A stretch of DNA of 64,000 nt from Aurantimonas sp. Leaf443 (GTDB lineage: Bacteria > Pseudomonadota > Alphaproteobacteria > Rhizobiales > Rhizobiaceae). Position 1 is the stretch's first letter, and the number at the start of each line of letters is the position of its first letter. The position numbers were made by a program, and so were the translations under genes. The stretch lies in contig NZ_LMRD01000008.1 in NCBI RefSeq assembly GCF_001425575.1, positions 81,171 through 145,170 of the forward strand. Direction: 5' to 3'. The notes beneath the pieces are model-generated. The model was not told the DNA's origin. It searched no databases and saw nothing but the letters and a program-made list of their open reading frames with translations. Shown in pieces: positions 35,265 through 47,156 of this stretch.

Positions 35265-36392
35265 TTACGGCTGCAGGCTGGCTTCCTGATCGGCGAGATT
35301 CGTCCGGAAGAAGCGCGTCAGCCGGTCGAACGGGATGAGATCGACACGATCGTAGAGGTCGACGTGACCCGCCCCTTCGACCCAGAGGAGTTCCTTCGGC
35401 TCGGAGGCCAGATCGTAGGCCTTCTGCGAGAACTCCCTGGAATGCGCCTGGTCGCCGGAGATGAAGAGCATCGGCCGGGCGATCGTCTCGATGTCCTCGA
35501 ACGGGTAGAAGTTCATGAACTTCACGTTCGACGAGACCGTCGGCTTCGTGGTCCGCCGGTCGGAGGCGCCCTCGGGGGTGAACGCGCCGCGCGCCGTGCG
35601 GTAGAAGTCGTAGAACTCACGCTGGATCGGGTGGGTCTCGGCGGTCAGCTCGAGGTCCGTTCCGCCGGCCACCGCGACTTCGCCGCCGTCGACCTCGGCC
35701 CAGCGCTGCGCGATCGCCGCCTCGATGGTCTCACGGCGCTGCTCGGCCGAAACCGAGTTGCCGAGCCCCGTCCGGTTGACCTCGCCCATGTCGTACATGG
35801 CGACGGTGGCGATGGAGCGGATGCGCGGATCGATCTTGGCGGCCGAGATCACGAAGGAGCCGCTGCCGCAGATGCCGATCGCGCCGATGCGGCCGCGGTC
35901 GACGAAATCCCGGGTGCCGAGATAGTCGACGGCCGCGCTGAAGGCTTCCGCGTAGAGCTCCGGCGCGACGGCGTTGCGCGGCTCGCCCTCGCTGCCGCCC
36001 CAGTAGGGCAGGTCGAGCGAGACGGTGACGAAGCCCTGCTCCGCCATCTTCGTGGCGTAGAGATTGGCGCTCTGCTCCTTCGTCGCGCCCATCGGGTGGC
36101 CGACGACGATGGCGGGATGATCCGCCGAGCGGTCCAGGTCGTTCGGGACGAAGAGATTGCCGGCGACGGTGGTCCCGTACTGGGTCCGGAAGGTGATCGG
36201 CTGAACGCTCACGCGGTCGCTGCGGTAGAAGTTGTCGGCGCCGCGCGAGAGATCCTGAGCGAAGGCCGCCGTGGGCGCGATAGTGGCCGCGGGCACGAGG
36301 GCGCCGAGGCAAAGGACGAGGACGCCGGCGCTGGCGTTGCGCAGGCCGAGCCGGTGGCCACGGGTGGCGGGCGCGTTGGAACGGGTCGTCAT
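35265..36392 (-). CDS. Exported alpha/beta hydrolase (dienelactone hydrolase-like)
   Basis: A 375-residue protein. The N-terminal about 45 residues are an Ala/Leu-rich signal region ending APTAAFAQ. The hydrolase core shows VVGHPMGATKEQ, LDLPYWGGSEGEPRN, a nucleophile elbow GICGSGSF (G-x-C-G-S-G-S rather than G-x-S-x-G, so either Cys or Ser could act), the acid in FISGDQAHS and the His in GAGHVDLYD. It lies between the cyclophilin-like gene and the MFS gene on the minus strand. The substrate is unknown. Confidence 0.82.
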   Translation of the reverse strand: MTTRSNAPATRGHRLGLRNASAGVLVLCLGALVPAATIAPTAAFAQDLSRGADNFYRSDRVSVQPITFRTQYGTTVAGNLFVPNDLDRSADHPAIVVGHPMGATKEQSANLYATKMAEQGFVTVSLDLPYWGGSEGEPRNAVAPELYAEAFSAAVDYLGTRDFVDRGRIGAIGICGSGSFVISAAKIDPRIRSIATVAMYDMGEVNRTGLGNSVSAEQRRETIEAAIAQRWAEVDGGEVAVAGGTDLELTAETHPIQREFYDFYRTARGAFTPEGASDRRTTKPTVSSNVKFMNFYPFEDIETIARPMLFISGDQAHSREFSQKAYDLASEPKELLWVEGAGHVDLYDRVDLIPFDRLTRFFRTNLADQEASLQP

Positions 36393-36479
36393 GGGTCGTC
36401 TCCTTGGGGTCGTGGATGGGGATGGGTATGGGACGCCGTCTCCCGGATCGGCCTTCGACCGATGCGGCCGGGAGAGAGG

Positions 36480-37664
36480 TCAGGCAGGCTTCAGAAGGCT
36501 GCGACCGTCGCGGATGAGGAGGAGCGCGACGGCGGCCAGAGCGACGCTGCCGAGGAAGGTCGCCTGCACCGCGAAGCCGTCGAGCAGCAGGCCGCCGATC
36601 ACGGCGCCGAGAAGGATCGAGGCCTGGATCGCCGCCACCATCAGGCTGCCGCCCGCCTCCGGCGCGTCGTCGACAGTCTGCGACATCCAGGTCATCCAGA
36701 TCACCGACATCGCCGTGTTCATCGCGCCCCAGAGGGCGAGGAGCATGCCGGTGCCGATCACCGAGCCGCCGACGCCGAGAAGGGCGAGCGTCACGCCGCC
36801 CATGACGAGGGCCGGGAGCTTCAGGAGCGGCGCGACGCGTCCTGTCACGAAGCGCCCCGCCGCCCAGGTGCCGGCGAAGCCGCCGCAGCCGAGGACGAGA
36901 AGAAGGATCGAGAGGGTCGCGACATCCGCGCCGGTCACCTCTTCCAGGAACGGGCGCAGGTAGGTGAACATCGTGAAGGCCGAGCCCCAGGAGAGCATGG
37001 AGGCGAGGAGGCCGCGCCGGAAGTGGGGGCGCTTCAGGAGGGCGAAGAGCGAGCGGAGATCCTGCCGGCCGCGGGCTTCGAGCGAGGGCAGCGCGACGAC
37101 GTGCCAGGCGAGGTTGACGGCAACGAGGGGAACCAGCGCCCAGAACACCTCGCGCCAGCCGAATAGGCCGCCGAGATAGCTGCCGATCGGCGCCGCGAAG
37201 GCGCCCGCGATGGCCTGGCCGCCATACAGGACGGCGAGCGCGCGCGGCACCTCGGCTGCGGGCACGAGCCGCATGATCACGGCCGTCGCCAGGGCCCAGA
37301 AGCTTCCGATGCAGATGCCGAGGAGGGCACGACCCGCCATGAGGGTCGCGAAGTTCGGCGCGGCGGCGACGATAACGAGCGATCCCAGCATGAGGCCGGT
37401 CATCGCGACCAGCACCCACTTGCGGTTCAGCCTCCCGGCGGCCGTCGTGACGAGAAGGCTGGCCGCGACGGCGAACAGGCCGCTGATCGAGATCGCCTGG
37501 CCCGTCTGCCCCTCGCTGGCGTTCAAGCCCGCGGCCATCGGCGTCAGCAGGCTGACGGGCATGAATTCGGACGCGATCAGGAGGGCGACGCAGAGCGCCA
37601 TGGAGAACACCGCGCTCCAGGCCGTGCGGGCATGGACCTGCCGCCTGTCGAGGGTCATATCCAT
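36480..37664 (-). CDS. MFS transporter (DHA1/AraJ-like exporter)
   Basis: A 394-residue 12-segment major facilitator. It shows the loop 2-3 motif region GRLNRKWVLV and the helix 4 region GICIGSFWALATAVIMRLVP typical of DHA1 sugar/drug exporters such as AraJ/YdhP. I chose the ATG at 37664 (MDMTLDRR). It is divergent from a LysR regulator across 122 nt, which probably controls it and the downstream hydrolase and cyclophilin-like genes. Confidence 0.88.
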   Translation of the reverse strand: MDMTLDRRQVHARTAWSAVFSMALCVALLIASEFMPVSLLTPMAAGLNASEGQTGQAISISGLFAVAASLLVTTAAGRLNRKWVLVAMTGLMLGSLVIVAAAPNFATLMAGRALLGICIGSFWALATAVIMRLVPAAEVPRALAVLYGGQAIAGAFAAPIGSYLGGLFGWREVFWALVPLVAVNLAWHVVALPSLEARGRQDLRSLFALLKRPHFRRGLLASMLSWGSAFTMFTYLRPFLEEVTGADVATLSILLLVLGCGGFAGTWAAGRFVTGRVAPLLKLPALVMGGVTLALLGVGGSVIGTGMLLALWGAMNTAMSVIWMTWMSQTVDDAPEAGGSLMVAAIQASILLGAVIGGLLLDGFAVQATFLGSVALAAVALLLIRDGRSLLKPA

Positions 37665-37769
37665 CTTCACCGTCCCGTCCCGAGTTCGTCCGCGGCTTGC
37701 GGTCGGCTTCGAGGGGGAAGCTAGGCCCTTACGTCCCTGCCGATTAGTCGCTAGGTTCCGCTTGTGGTT

Positions 37770-37784
37770 ATAGGTGGAGCCTAT
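37770..37784. promoter_or_regulatory. LysR box between MFS gene and lysR
   Basis: ATAGG-TGGAG-CCTAT is a perfect 5-bp inverted repeat that fits the LysR T-N11-A rule (T37771, A37783). It ends 3 nt before the lysR ATG, in keeping with autorepression and control of the divergent MFS operon. Confidence 0.6.
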
Positions 37785-37786
37785 CA

Positions 37787-38680
37787 ATGAAGCGGGAGGA
37801 CGTCGGCGACCTCCTCGCTTTCCTGGCGGTGGCCCGGGCGGGCAGCTTCACGCGCGCCGCCAAGGAGATCGGCATCTCGCAGCCCGCTCTCAGCCAGACC
37901 GTGCGCGAACTCGAGGAACGGCTGGGACTGCGTCTCCTCAACCGCACGACCCGCAGCGTCTCCACGACCGAGGCCGGCGAGCGGCTCCTGCGCTCGGTGA
38001 CCTCCCATTTCGACGGGATCGAAGCCGGGCTGGCGGCGCTGACCGACCTGCGCGACAAGCCCGCCGGCACCGTCCGGATCACCGTCGGCGACACGCCGGC
38101 GGAGGCCATCGTCCTGCCGGCCGTCGCCAGGCTCCTGCCGGACTACCCCGACCTGAAGGTCGAGGTCAGCGTCAACGCCGGGTTCGTCGACATCGTCGCC
38201 GAGCGCTTCGACGCGGGCGTCCGTCTCGGCGAGACGGTGGCGCAGGACATGGTGGCCGTCCGCATCTCGCCGGATATGCGCATGGCGATCGTCGGCTCGC
38301 CCCTCTACTTCGCCAAACGCCCGCCGCCCAAGACGCCGCACGACCTCGCCGGGCACAATTGCATCAACCTGCGCTACACGGCGACGAGCGGCTGGGCGGT
38401 GTGGGAGTTCGAGAAGGCGGGGCGCGGCCTGAACGTGCGCGTCGAAGGGCAGCTCCTCGTCAACTCGAATGCCTTGGCACGGCTCGGCGCGCGGGAGGGG
38501 TTGGGACTGGCCTACCTTCCCGCCGACTATGTCGAGCCCTTCGTCGCCTCGGGCGCGCTCGTTAGCGTGCTTGCGGACTGGTGCGACCCGTTCCCCGGCT
38601 ACTACCTCTATTACCCGAGCCGCCGTCAGCCCTCCGCCGCCTTCTCGCTCGTCGTGGACGCCCTGCGCCATCGACCCTGA
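37787..38680 (+). CDS. LysR-family transcriptional regulator
   Basis: A 297-residue regulator. The winged helix occupies residues 5-64 (DLLAFLAVARAGSFTRAAKEIGISQPALSQTVRELEERLG split across two helices), and an effector domain follows, with the PTYV-like region replaced by NAGFVDIVAERFDAGVRLGE. This is the common CrgA-like group near MFS efflux genes. It is divergent from the MFS gene and likely regulates it. Confidence 0.92.
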   Translation: MKREDVGDLLAFLAVARAGSFTRAAKEIGISQPALSQTVRELEERLGLRLLNRTTRSVSTTEAGERLLRSVTSHFDGIEAGLAALTDLRDKPAGTVRITVGDTPAEAIVLPAVARLLPDYPDLKVEVSVNAGFVDIVAERFDAGVRLGETVAQDMVAVRISPDMRMAIVGSPLYFAKRPPPKTPHDLAGHNCINLRYTATSGWAVWEFEKAGRGLNVRVEGQLLVNSNALARLGAREGLGLAYLPADYVEPFVASGALVSVLADWCDPFPGYYLYYPSRRQPSAAFSLVVDALRHRP

Positions 38681-38776
38681 CGGGCGCGAGACCGGGAGCG
38701 TCCCGATGCGCCCCGGCACAGGTTCCGCGCATCGTGCCCGGCAGGCACCGGCGCGTCGGCGCCCTGCCGTCCTCCC

Positions 38777-39454
38777 TCAGACCAGCCGGTAGCCGATGCC
38801 GGGTTCGGTCAGGATCAGGCGCGGCGCGGCCGGGTCGTGCTCGAGCTTCTGCCGGATCTGCCCCACATAGACGCGCAGGTACTGGGTGTCGCCCGCATTC
38901 GCCGATCCCCAGACCTCGCGCAGGAGCTCGGCGTGGGTGACGACCTTCCCGGCGTTGCGCAGGAGCACGGCGAGGACGTCGAACTCGCGACGCGTGAGGC
39001 GGACCTGCGAGCCGGCCCGCCTGACGACATGGGCGCCAAGGTCGACCTCGACATCCTGCGCGGCGAGGATGCCCTGGTCCGCCCTCGGCTTCGCGTGCCG
39101 CAGGGCCGCCCTCAGCCTCGCCATCAGTTCCCCGACCCCGAACGGCTTCTCGACATAGTCGTCGGCGCCGAGGTCCAGCGCCTGCACCTTCTCCGTCTCC
39201 CGGTCGCGCGCCGACAGGACCACGATCGGCACGGCCGAGTCCCGCCGGAGGCGGCGGATGACCTCCTTGCCGTCGAGGTCGGGAAGGCCGAGGTCGAGCA
39301 CCACCGCATCGGGCCGCGCGTCCGCCGCGAGCTTCAGAGCGTCCGTCGCCGTCCGGGCCTGGACGACGTGATAGCCCTCGGCGGTCAGGACGGGCTTGAG
39401 GAAGCGGTGGATGGCGGGCTCGTCGTCGACGACGAGGATGGTGGGCTGGGTCAT
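38777..39454 (-). CDS. kdpE: KdpE response regulator
   Basis: A 225-residue OmpR-type regulator. In the receiver, DDE lies near residues 10-12, the phospho-acceptor Asp is in VVLDLGLPDLDG at about D53, and the Lys is in EKPFG at about K103. The C-terminal winged helix (RLTRREFDVLAVLLRNAGKV) ends in the KdpE-typical LILTEPGIGYRLV. Its ATG overlaps the kdpD stop (ATGA). It activates kdp transcription when K+ is limiting. Confidence 0.94.
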   Translation of the reverse strand: MTQPTILVVDDEPAIHRFLKPVLTAEGYHVVQARTATDALKLAADARPDAVVLDLGLPDLDGKEVIRRLRRDSAVPIVVLSARDRETEKVQALDLGADDYVEKPFGVGELMARLRAALRHAKPRADQGILAAQDVEVDLGAHVVRRAGSQVRLTRREFDVLAVLLRNAGKVVTHAELLREVWGSANAGDTQYLRVYVGQIRQKLEHDPAAPRLILTEPGIGYRLV

Positions 39455-42123
39455 GGCGTCGCCGGATGTTCGGAAGGCAGGCGGATGAGGAAGGCGGCCC
39501 CGCGCGGGCCGGACGCGTCGGGAGGCAGCAGTTCGACCGTGCCGCCATGCGCCTCGACGATGCCCCTGGTGATGGCAAGGCCGAGGCCCGCGCTGTCGCC
39601 GCCATCCGCAGCCGAGGCGCGCAGCCGCGTGAACTTCTCGAAGACATGCGCGCGCAGGTCCGGCGGGACGCCGGGTCCGTCGTCGCGGATCTCGATCGCG
39701 ACGGTGCCGGGTTCCGCCCGCGCCCGCAGGGTCACGGTGGCGTTCGCCCCCCCATGCTTGACGGCGTTGCCGACGACGTTGCCGACGGCCTGGTCGAGGA
39801 GCGTTCCGTCCCCGTAAGCGAGGATCGGCTGCGACGGCAGGTCGACGAGGAAGCGCTGGGTCGCGCCGCGTCGGCGGGCCTGGTCGACCTGCCTGTCCAG
39901 CATCTCGCGGATGTCGACCCAGTCCCTGGTGATCTCGAGCGCCCCCGCCTCCAGGCGGGTCATCGACAGGAGGTTGCGGACCATCTGGTCGAGATGCAGC
40001 GCCTCGTCGCGCACCTGGGCGAGGAGGTCGTCGCGCGCGGCGACGTCGAGGCGGTCGCGATACTCGATCAGCGCCGTGGCGGAGCCGAGGATGGAGGCGA
40101 GCGGGGTGCGGAAGTCGTGGCTGATCGAGGCGAGGAGGATGTTCCGCACGCGCTCGGTCTCGGCCGCCGTCCGCACGCTGCGCATCTCGGTCGACAGGAG
40201 CGCGCGGTGGAGGGCTGCGGCGGTCTGTTCCGCCAAGGCCGAGAGGAGCGTCCCGACCTCCGCGTCGAGGGGGCCGGCATTGGCGGGCCGCTCGATCCCG
40301 AGGACCCCGACCTTGCTGTCCTGAACCGTCAATGGAAGGAACGTCCAGCCGCTGGAGGGAAGCGTCTGCGTCCCGGCCCCTGCCGTCTCGCCATGCTCGT
40401 GAGCCCAGCGCGCGGCGGTCCGCGCGGGAACGTCGAGGCGGTCGTCCGGCGGCCAGGCGGCGGCGATGGCAAGGTCCTCCCCGTCCGGCCGCAGGATCGT
40501 CACCGGCCTGCCGGTCGCCGCGTTGATTTCGGTCGCGGCCGCATCGGCGACGGCCCCGACGTCGGGAAGCGCCGACAGGGTGCGGGTGAACTCGTAGAGA
40601 CGCCGGGCGGCCCGGGTGCGACGGGCCGAGGCCCGCATCTGCTCGCGGGCCTGCCCGGCGACCGCGGAGATCGCGACGGCGATGATCAGGAAGATGATCA
40701 AGGCCAGGACCTCGTGCGGCCGTGCGACGGTGAACGTGCCCCGCGGGTCGATGAAGAAGAAGTTGTAGGCTCCGAACGAGAGGAACGAGGCGAACACCGC
40801 CGACCAGACGCCGTAGAGCAGGGCGGGTGCCAGCACGGCCAGCAGGTAGAGCATGGAGACGTTGGGAAGCGACACGTGGCGGACCAGCTCCGTGCCGAGG
40901 AGGGTGGCGAGGGCGACGGAGACGACGGCCGCTCCGTAGCCGATCCGGCTCCCTGCCTCCGGCCAGGGCCAGTCCCGGCGCGGTGCCGCCCCGCTCTCGG
41001 TCAGGACGAGCACCGAGACGCCCCTTGCCCGGCGCACGAGGGCATCGGCGAGGTTCCCCTCGGACCAGGGCAGCTTGAGGCGGCGCGACCGCGCCTTGCC
41101 GACGACGATCCGGGTGACGTTCTCGAACCGCGAGAAGCGCAGGATCTCGGCCGGCAGGTCGCTCGCGACCAGGCTGTGCGTCTCGGCGCCGAGGCTCTTG
41201 GCGAGTCGAAGGGAAGCGTGGAGACGGGACGCGTCGGACGGTTCCGGCGTCGTGCCCGGACGCTCGATCGTCACGGCGAACCAGGGCGCGTCGAGAAGGT
41301 CGGAAAGGCGCTTGCCCTCGCGCACGAGGCGCTCGGCCTGCGCGTCCGGCCCGATGCAGACGAGAAGCCGCTCGCCGGCCGCCCAGGGGCCCTCGATCGC
41401 CCCGCCCTGCATGCGCTCGACGAGGTCGCTGTCGACCTGCGCCGCCACCTGGCGCAGCGCCAGCTCGCGCAGGGCGGTGAGGTTGGATGGCCTGAAGAAG
41501 TTCTGCGTCGCGCGGGTGGCCGTGTCCTCGACATAGACCTTGCCCTCGGCCAGCCGCCGGATCAGCTCGTCGGACGGAAGATCGACGAGCACGATCTCGT
41601 CGGCCATCTCCAGCGTCGGGTCGGGCACGGTCTCGCGCACGCGCACGCCCGTGATCCGCTGGACCACGTCGTTCAGGCTCTCGATATGCTGGACGTTCAT
41701 CGTGGTCCAGACGTCGATGCCCGCCTTCAGGCATTCGGCGACGTCCTGCCAGCGCTTGGCGTGACGCGAGCCCTCGACGTTGGAATGGGCGTATTCGTCG
41801 ACGAGGAGAAGCTGCGGGCGGCGGGCGAGCGCCGCGTCGATGTCGAACTCGGGGACCAGCCGCCCTTTGTAGGGAATAGACTTGCGCGGCAGCACCTCGA
41901 GGTCGGCGACCATGGCCTCGGTGTCGGCGCGGCCATGCGTCTCGACGATGCCGACGAGGACGTCGCGTCCCCCGGCCCTGGCGGCGCGCGCGGCGCCCAG
42001 CATGGCGTAGGTCTTGCCGACGCCGGGAGCCGCCCCGAGGAACAGCCGCAGCCTGCCCCGTCCCTCGCGCTCGGCGTCGGCGAGAAGGGCGTCCGGTGAG
42101 GCTCGCGGCGCGTCGTCCTGCAT
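39451..42123 (-). CDS. kdpD: KdpD sensor histidine kinase
   Basis: An 890-residue protein. The KdpD N-terminal domain has Walker A GAAPGVGKT (30-38) and the DEYAHSNVEGSRHAKRWQD segment. A Usp domain (LVCIGPDAQAERLVREG) and four membrane segments near residues 400-500 follow, then a GAF-like region, the H-box SISHDFRTPLAS and the ATPase boxes NAVKHGG, DDGPGVPPD and GLGLAITRG. I prefer the ATG at 42123; the open frame continues to 42213 without family resemblance. It senses K+ or turgor and phosphorylates KdpE. Confidence 0.93.
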   Translation of the reverse strand: MQDDAPRASPDALLADAEREGRGRLRLFLGAAPGVGKTYAMLGAARAARAGGRDVLVGIVETHGRADTEAMVADLEVLPRKSIPYKGRLVPEFDIDAALARRPQLLLVDEYAHSNVEGSRHAKRWQDVAECLKAGIDVWTTMNVQHIESLNDVVQRITGVRVRETVPDPTLEMADEIVLVDLPSDELIRRLAEGKVYVEDTATRATQNFFRPSNLTALRELALRQVAAQVDSDLVERMQGGAIEGPWAAGERLLVCIGPDAQAERLVREGKRLSDLLDAPWFAVTIERPGTTPEPSDASRLHASLRLAKSLGAETHSLVASDLPAEILRFSRFENVTRIVVGKARSRRLKLPWSEGNLADALVRRARGVSVLVLTESGAAPRRDWPWPEAGSRIGYGAAVVSVALATLLGTELVRHVSLPNVSMLYLLAVLAPALLYGVWSAVFASFLSFGAYNFFFIDPRGTFTVARPHEVLALIIFLIIAVAISAVAGQAREQMRASARRTRAARRLYEFTRTLSALPDVGAVADAAATEINAATGRPVTILRPDGEDLAIAAAWPPDDRLDVPARTAARWAHEHGETAGAGTQTLPSSGWTFLPLTVQDSKVGVLGIERPANAGPLDAEVGTLLSALAEQTAAALHRALLSTEMRSVRTAAETERVRNILLASISHDFRTPLASILGSATALIEYRDRLDVAARDDLLAQVRDEALHLDQMVRNLLSMTRLEAGALEITRDWVDIREMLDRQVDQARRRGATQRFLVDLPSQPILAYGDGTLLDQAVGNVVGNAVKHGGANATVTLRARAEPGTVAIEIRDDGPGVPPDLRAHVFEKFTRLRASAADGGDSAGLGLAITRGIVEAHGGTVELLPPDASGPRGAAFLIRLPSEHPATP

Positions 42124-42248
42124 CGTCTTGGGTCCGGATCTGGCCGGGGGCCGGGCGGCCGACCCGGAAACGGGGTTCGGCGCGGAGGGCCCTCCTCCGC
42201 GCCGCCATGGCAAGCGGTGCGGTCGGGCTGCCCGGACCGCGGGAAACG

Positions 42249-42872
42249 TCAGTTCGCCGGCGTCGCGACCGAGGCCGTCGGCGTGCCGGCGGCAGGGGCC
42301 GACGGCATCGGGGCGGCAGCGTCGAGCGCGAGGTTCACGGCCAGCACGTTGACGCGCGGCTCGCCGAGGACGACCAGCGTGCGGCTCGCCGAGTTGGCGG
42401 CGATCACGCGGCGAACGATGTCGGCCTCGACGCCCCGCGCCCCCGCGATGCGGGCGACCTGGAGGTCGGCATAGGCCGGCGAGACGTCCGGGTCGAGGCC
42501 CGAGCCGGATGTGGTGATCGCGTCGGCCGGAAGCCGGCTCGCGCCCGTCGCGGATGTCATCGCCGCGCCGTCGGTCTTCAGGCGCTCGGCCAGCCTGGCG
42601 CTGGTGGGGCCGAGGTTGGTGCCCGAGGAGGCGGAGGCGTCGTAGCCGCTGCCGGCGGCCGACGGGCGCCCCTGAAGGTATTCCGGTTGCGTGAAGGCCT
42701 GTCCGATCAGCGAGGAGCCGACCGGCCGCCCGTCACGCGTCACGAGGCTGCCATGGGCCTGCTCGGGCATCGCGACGCCCGCGATCGCGGTCATGGCGGC
42801 GGGGTAGAGGATCCCGAGGAGGATCGTGAGGATGCCGAGGAGCGTGGCTGCGGCGCGCAGTTGGGAGAGCAT
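42249..42872 (-). CDS. kdpC: Potassium-transporting ATPase subunit C
   Basis: A 207-residue subunit with one N-terminal membrane helix (AATLLGILTILLGILYPAAMTAI), the KdpC core GSSLIGQAFTQPEYLQGRPSAAG and SGSGLDPDVSPAYADLQVARIA. A roughly 20-residue Ala/Pro/Thr tail (PMPSAPAAGTPTASVATPAN) goes beyond most homologues. It lies 22 nt after kdpB and stabilises the KdpFABC complex. Confidence 0.93.
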   Translation of the reverse strand: MLSQLRAAATLLGILTILLGILYPAAMTAIAGVAMPEQAHGSLVTRDGRPVGSSLIGQAFTQPEYLQGRPSAAGSGYDASASSGTNLGPTSARLAERLKTDGAAMTSATGASRLPADAITTSGSGLDPDVSPAYADLQVARIAGARGVEADIVRRVIAANSASRTLVVLGEPRVNVLAVNLALDAAAPMPSAPAAGTPTASVATPAN

Positions 42873-42894
42873 GGGAAGAGATCCGTGAAAAGGT

Positions 42895-44949
<2,055 letters not shown>

Positions 44950-45059
44950 GGGGAATGTCCTTGTGGTCGGGTCCGGACGGGACCGACGGGAATGGGGGAC
45001 GGATCGGCCGGGCGGCCCGGCGCGTCGTGTCGGGCCGCCCGGAAGGCGTCGGGAGGGCG

Positions 45060-46769
45060 TCAGAAGGTCTTGCCGGCCCGCATCTGCACCTGTTCGGCGA
45101 TGGGGCCGAGGGCGAGGGCCGGGAAGAACTGGAGGCCGCCGAGGATCAGGATGATGCCGGCGAGGAGCCCCACGAAGAGCGGTCCGTGCGTCGGGAAGGT
45201 GCCGCTCGAGGGCGCCAGCTTGGGCTTTTCGACGAGCGAGCCGGCGATCGCCATCATCGGCACGATATAGGCGAAGCGACCGAGCAGCATGGCGAGACCC
45301 AGCGTCGTGTTCCACCAGGGCGAGTTCGCCGACAGGCCGCCGAAGGCCGAGCCGTTGTTGCCCGCCGCCGAGGCGTAGGCGTAGTAGATCTCCGACAGGC
45401 CGTGCGGCCCGGCATTGCCGAGGCCCGACAGGGCGATGGGCAGGACGGCGGAGACCGCCGAGAAGCCGAGGATCGCGGTCGGCAGGACGAGGATCGCGAG
45501 GATCGCCATCTTCATCTCCTTGGCCTCGATCTTCTTGCCGAGATATTCCGGCGTGCGCCCGACCATGAGGCCCGCCACGAAGACCGAGACGATGGCGATC
45601 ACGAGGATGCCGTAGAGGCCAGAGCCGACCCCGCCCGGCAGGATCTCGCCCAGCATGATCAGCACCATCGGAACCATGCCGCCGATCGGGGTGAACGAGC
45701 CGTGCATGGCGTTGACCGCGCCGTCCGACAGGCCCGTCGTGACGGCGGCGAACATCGAGGAGGCGGCGAGGCCGAAACGGACCTCCTTGCCCTCCATGTT
45801 GCCGCCCGACGGGTCGAGCCCGGCGGCGGCGAGGACCGGCGTTCCCGCGGCCTCCGCCCAGTAGGCCACGCCGATGCCCGTGACGAGGAGCAGCGCCATC
45901 ACCGAAAGGATCGCGGTCGCCTGACGCCGGTCCCCGATCAGCCGGCCGAAGGCGAAGACCAGCGCGGTCGAGACGACGAGCATCTGCCAGATCGTCAGCG
46001 CGTTCGAGAGCGGCGACGGGTTCTCGTAAGGGTGTGCGGCGTTGGCGTTGTAGAAGCCGCCGCCATTGGTGCCGAGCTGCTTGATGGCGATCTGCGAGGC
46101 GACGGGGCCGAGCGCCAGCGTCTGCGCGCCGCCCTCGAGCGTTTTCACCGTGGCCGAGGCTTGGAAGGTCTGCGGCGTCCCCATGGCCACCTGCGCAAGG
46201 CCCGTGACGAGCGCGAGCGGCAGGAGGACGTGGAGCGTGGCGCGCGTCATGTCGGTGAAGAAATTGCCGACGGTCCGGGCGCCCGAGCGCGCGAAGGCGC
46301 GGACCAGCGCGACGGCCAGCGCGATGCCGGTCGCGGCCGAGAGGAAGTTCTGAACCGTCAGACCGGCCATCTGCGAGAGATGGCTCATGGTCGTCTCGCC
46401 GCCGTAGCTCTGCCAGTTCGTGTTGGTCACGAAGGACACGGCCGTGTTGAAGGCCAGATGCGGCGACAGGCCCGGAAGACCCTGCGGGTTCAGCGGCAGG
46501 AAGGACTGGAAGCGGAGCAACAGATAGAGGAGCAGGAAGCCCGCCGCGTTGAAGGCGAGCATGGCCAGCGTATAGGCGAGCCAACCCTGCTCTCTGGCGG
46601 GATCGATGCCCGAGACGCGGTAGAAGCCGCGCTCGACGGGGCCGAGCACGGGGGCGAGGAAGGTGCGCTCGCCCGCGAAGACGCGGCCCATATGGGTGCC
46701 GAGCGGGACGGCGAAGGCGACCACGGCCGCCAGGATGAGGATGATCTGCAGCCAGCCGACGACGGTCAT
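45060..46769 (-). CDS. kdpA: Potassium-transporting ATPase subunit A
   Basis: A 569-residue, ten-segment subunit of the superfamily of K+ transporters. Selectivity-filter regions are seen as [42 protein letters not shown] and [12 protein letters not shown]. It binds and translocates K+ in the KdpFABC complex. It lies 29 nt after kdpF and 110 nt before kdpB. Confidence 0.95.
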   Translation of the reverse strand: MTVVGWLQIILILAAVVAFAVPLGTHMGRVFAGERTFLAPVLGPVERGFYRVSGIDPAREQGWLAYTLAMLAFNAAGFLLLYLLLRFQSFLPLNPQGLPGLSPHLAFNTAVSFVTNTNWQSYGGETTMSHLSQMAGLTVQNFLSAATGIALAVALVRAFARSGARTVGNFFTDMTRATLHVLLPLALVTGLAQVAMGTPQTFQASATVKTLEGGAQTLALGPVASQIAIKQLGTNGGGFYNANAAHPYENPSPLSNALTIWQMLVVSTALVFAFGRLIGDRRQATAILSVMALLLVTGIGVAYWAEAAGTPVLAAAGLDPSGGNMEGKEVRFGLAASSMFAAVTTGLSDGAVNAMHGSFTPIGGMVPMVLIMLGEILPGGVGSGLYGILVIAIVSVFVAGLMVGRTPEYLGKKIEAKEMKMAILAILVLPTAILGFSAVSAVLPIALSGLGNAGPHGLSEIYYAYASAAGNNGSAFGGLSANSPWWNTTLGLAMLLGRFAYIVPMMAIAGSLVEKPKLAPSSGTFPTHGPLFVGLLAGIILILGGLQFFPALALGPIAEQVQMRAGKTF

Positions 46770-46798
46770 GGCACGTGCCTTTCAGAGACGGGACGGGA

Positions 46799-46885
46799 TC
46801 AGAACCGCTCGGGACGCGCGAGGGCGTAGACGAGGTATCCGGCGAGGGCGAGCGCGACGGCGCCGCCGAGGACGAGGTCGAACAT
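46799..46885 (-). CDS. kdpF: Potassium-transporting ATPase subunit F
   Basis: A 28-residue single-pass peptide, [18 protein letters not shown] followed by [10 protein letters not shown]. The C-terminal YLVYALxxPExF pattern is diagnostic of KdpF, which stabilises the complex. It starts 2 nt after the stop of another small membrane ORF and ends 29 nt before kdpA. Confidence 0.88.
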   Translation of the reverse strand: MFDLVLGGAVALALAGYLVYALARPERF

Positions 46886-46887
46886 CG

Positions 46888-46971
46888 TCAGGCCTGCCCG
46901 GCCCAGCGCGCGTAGGCGCCCATCAGGGCGAAGAAGCCCAGCCCCACGGCCAGGTAGATCAGGTCGAACAT
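46888..46971 (-). CDS. Second small membrane protein at the head of the kdp operon
   Basis: A 27-residue ORF beginning MFDLIYLAVGLGFFALMG and ending AYARWAGQA, with an excellent AAAGGAGGG ribosome site 6 nt upstream. Like KdpF it is a single hydrophobic helix with a short basic end, and it begins with the same MFDL. Similar short ORFs precede kdpF in some proteobacterial kdp operons. It could be an accessory subunit or a diverged kdpF duplicate; neither is proven. Confidence 0.7.
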   Translation of the reverse strand: MFDLIYLAVGLGFFALMGAYARWAGQA

Positions 46972-47156
46972 GCGAGCCCTCCTTTCGGGATCGCTCCCCA
47001 AGTGGACCGGATCGGCATAAAGGATCCATACGAGTTTTCGCGTCGGCCCCACGATTCGCCCGGGCCTGGCGGACGGACACCGACGGGGTATCCTCGACCC
47101 ATGCACACACGCATCCGCCATCCCGGTCACAGGCTCGCCGCGGACCCGTCCCCGCG

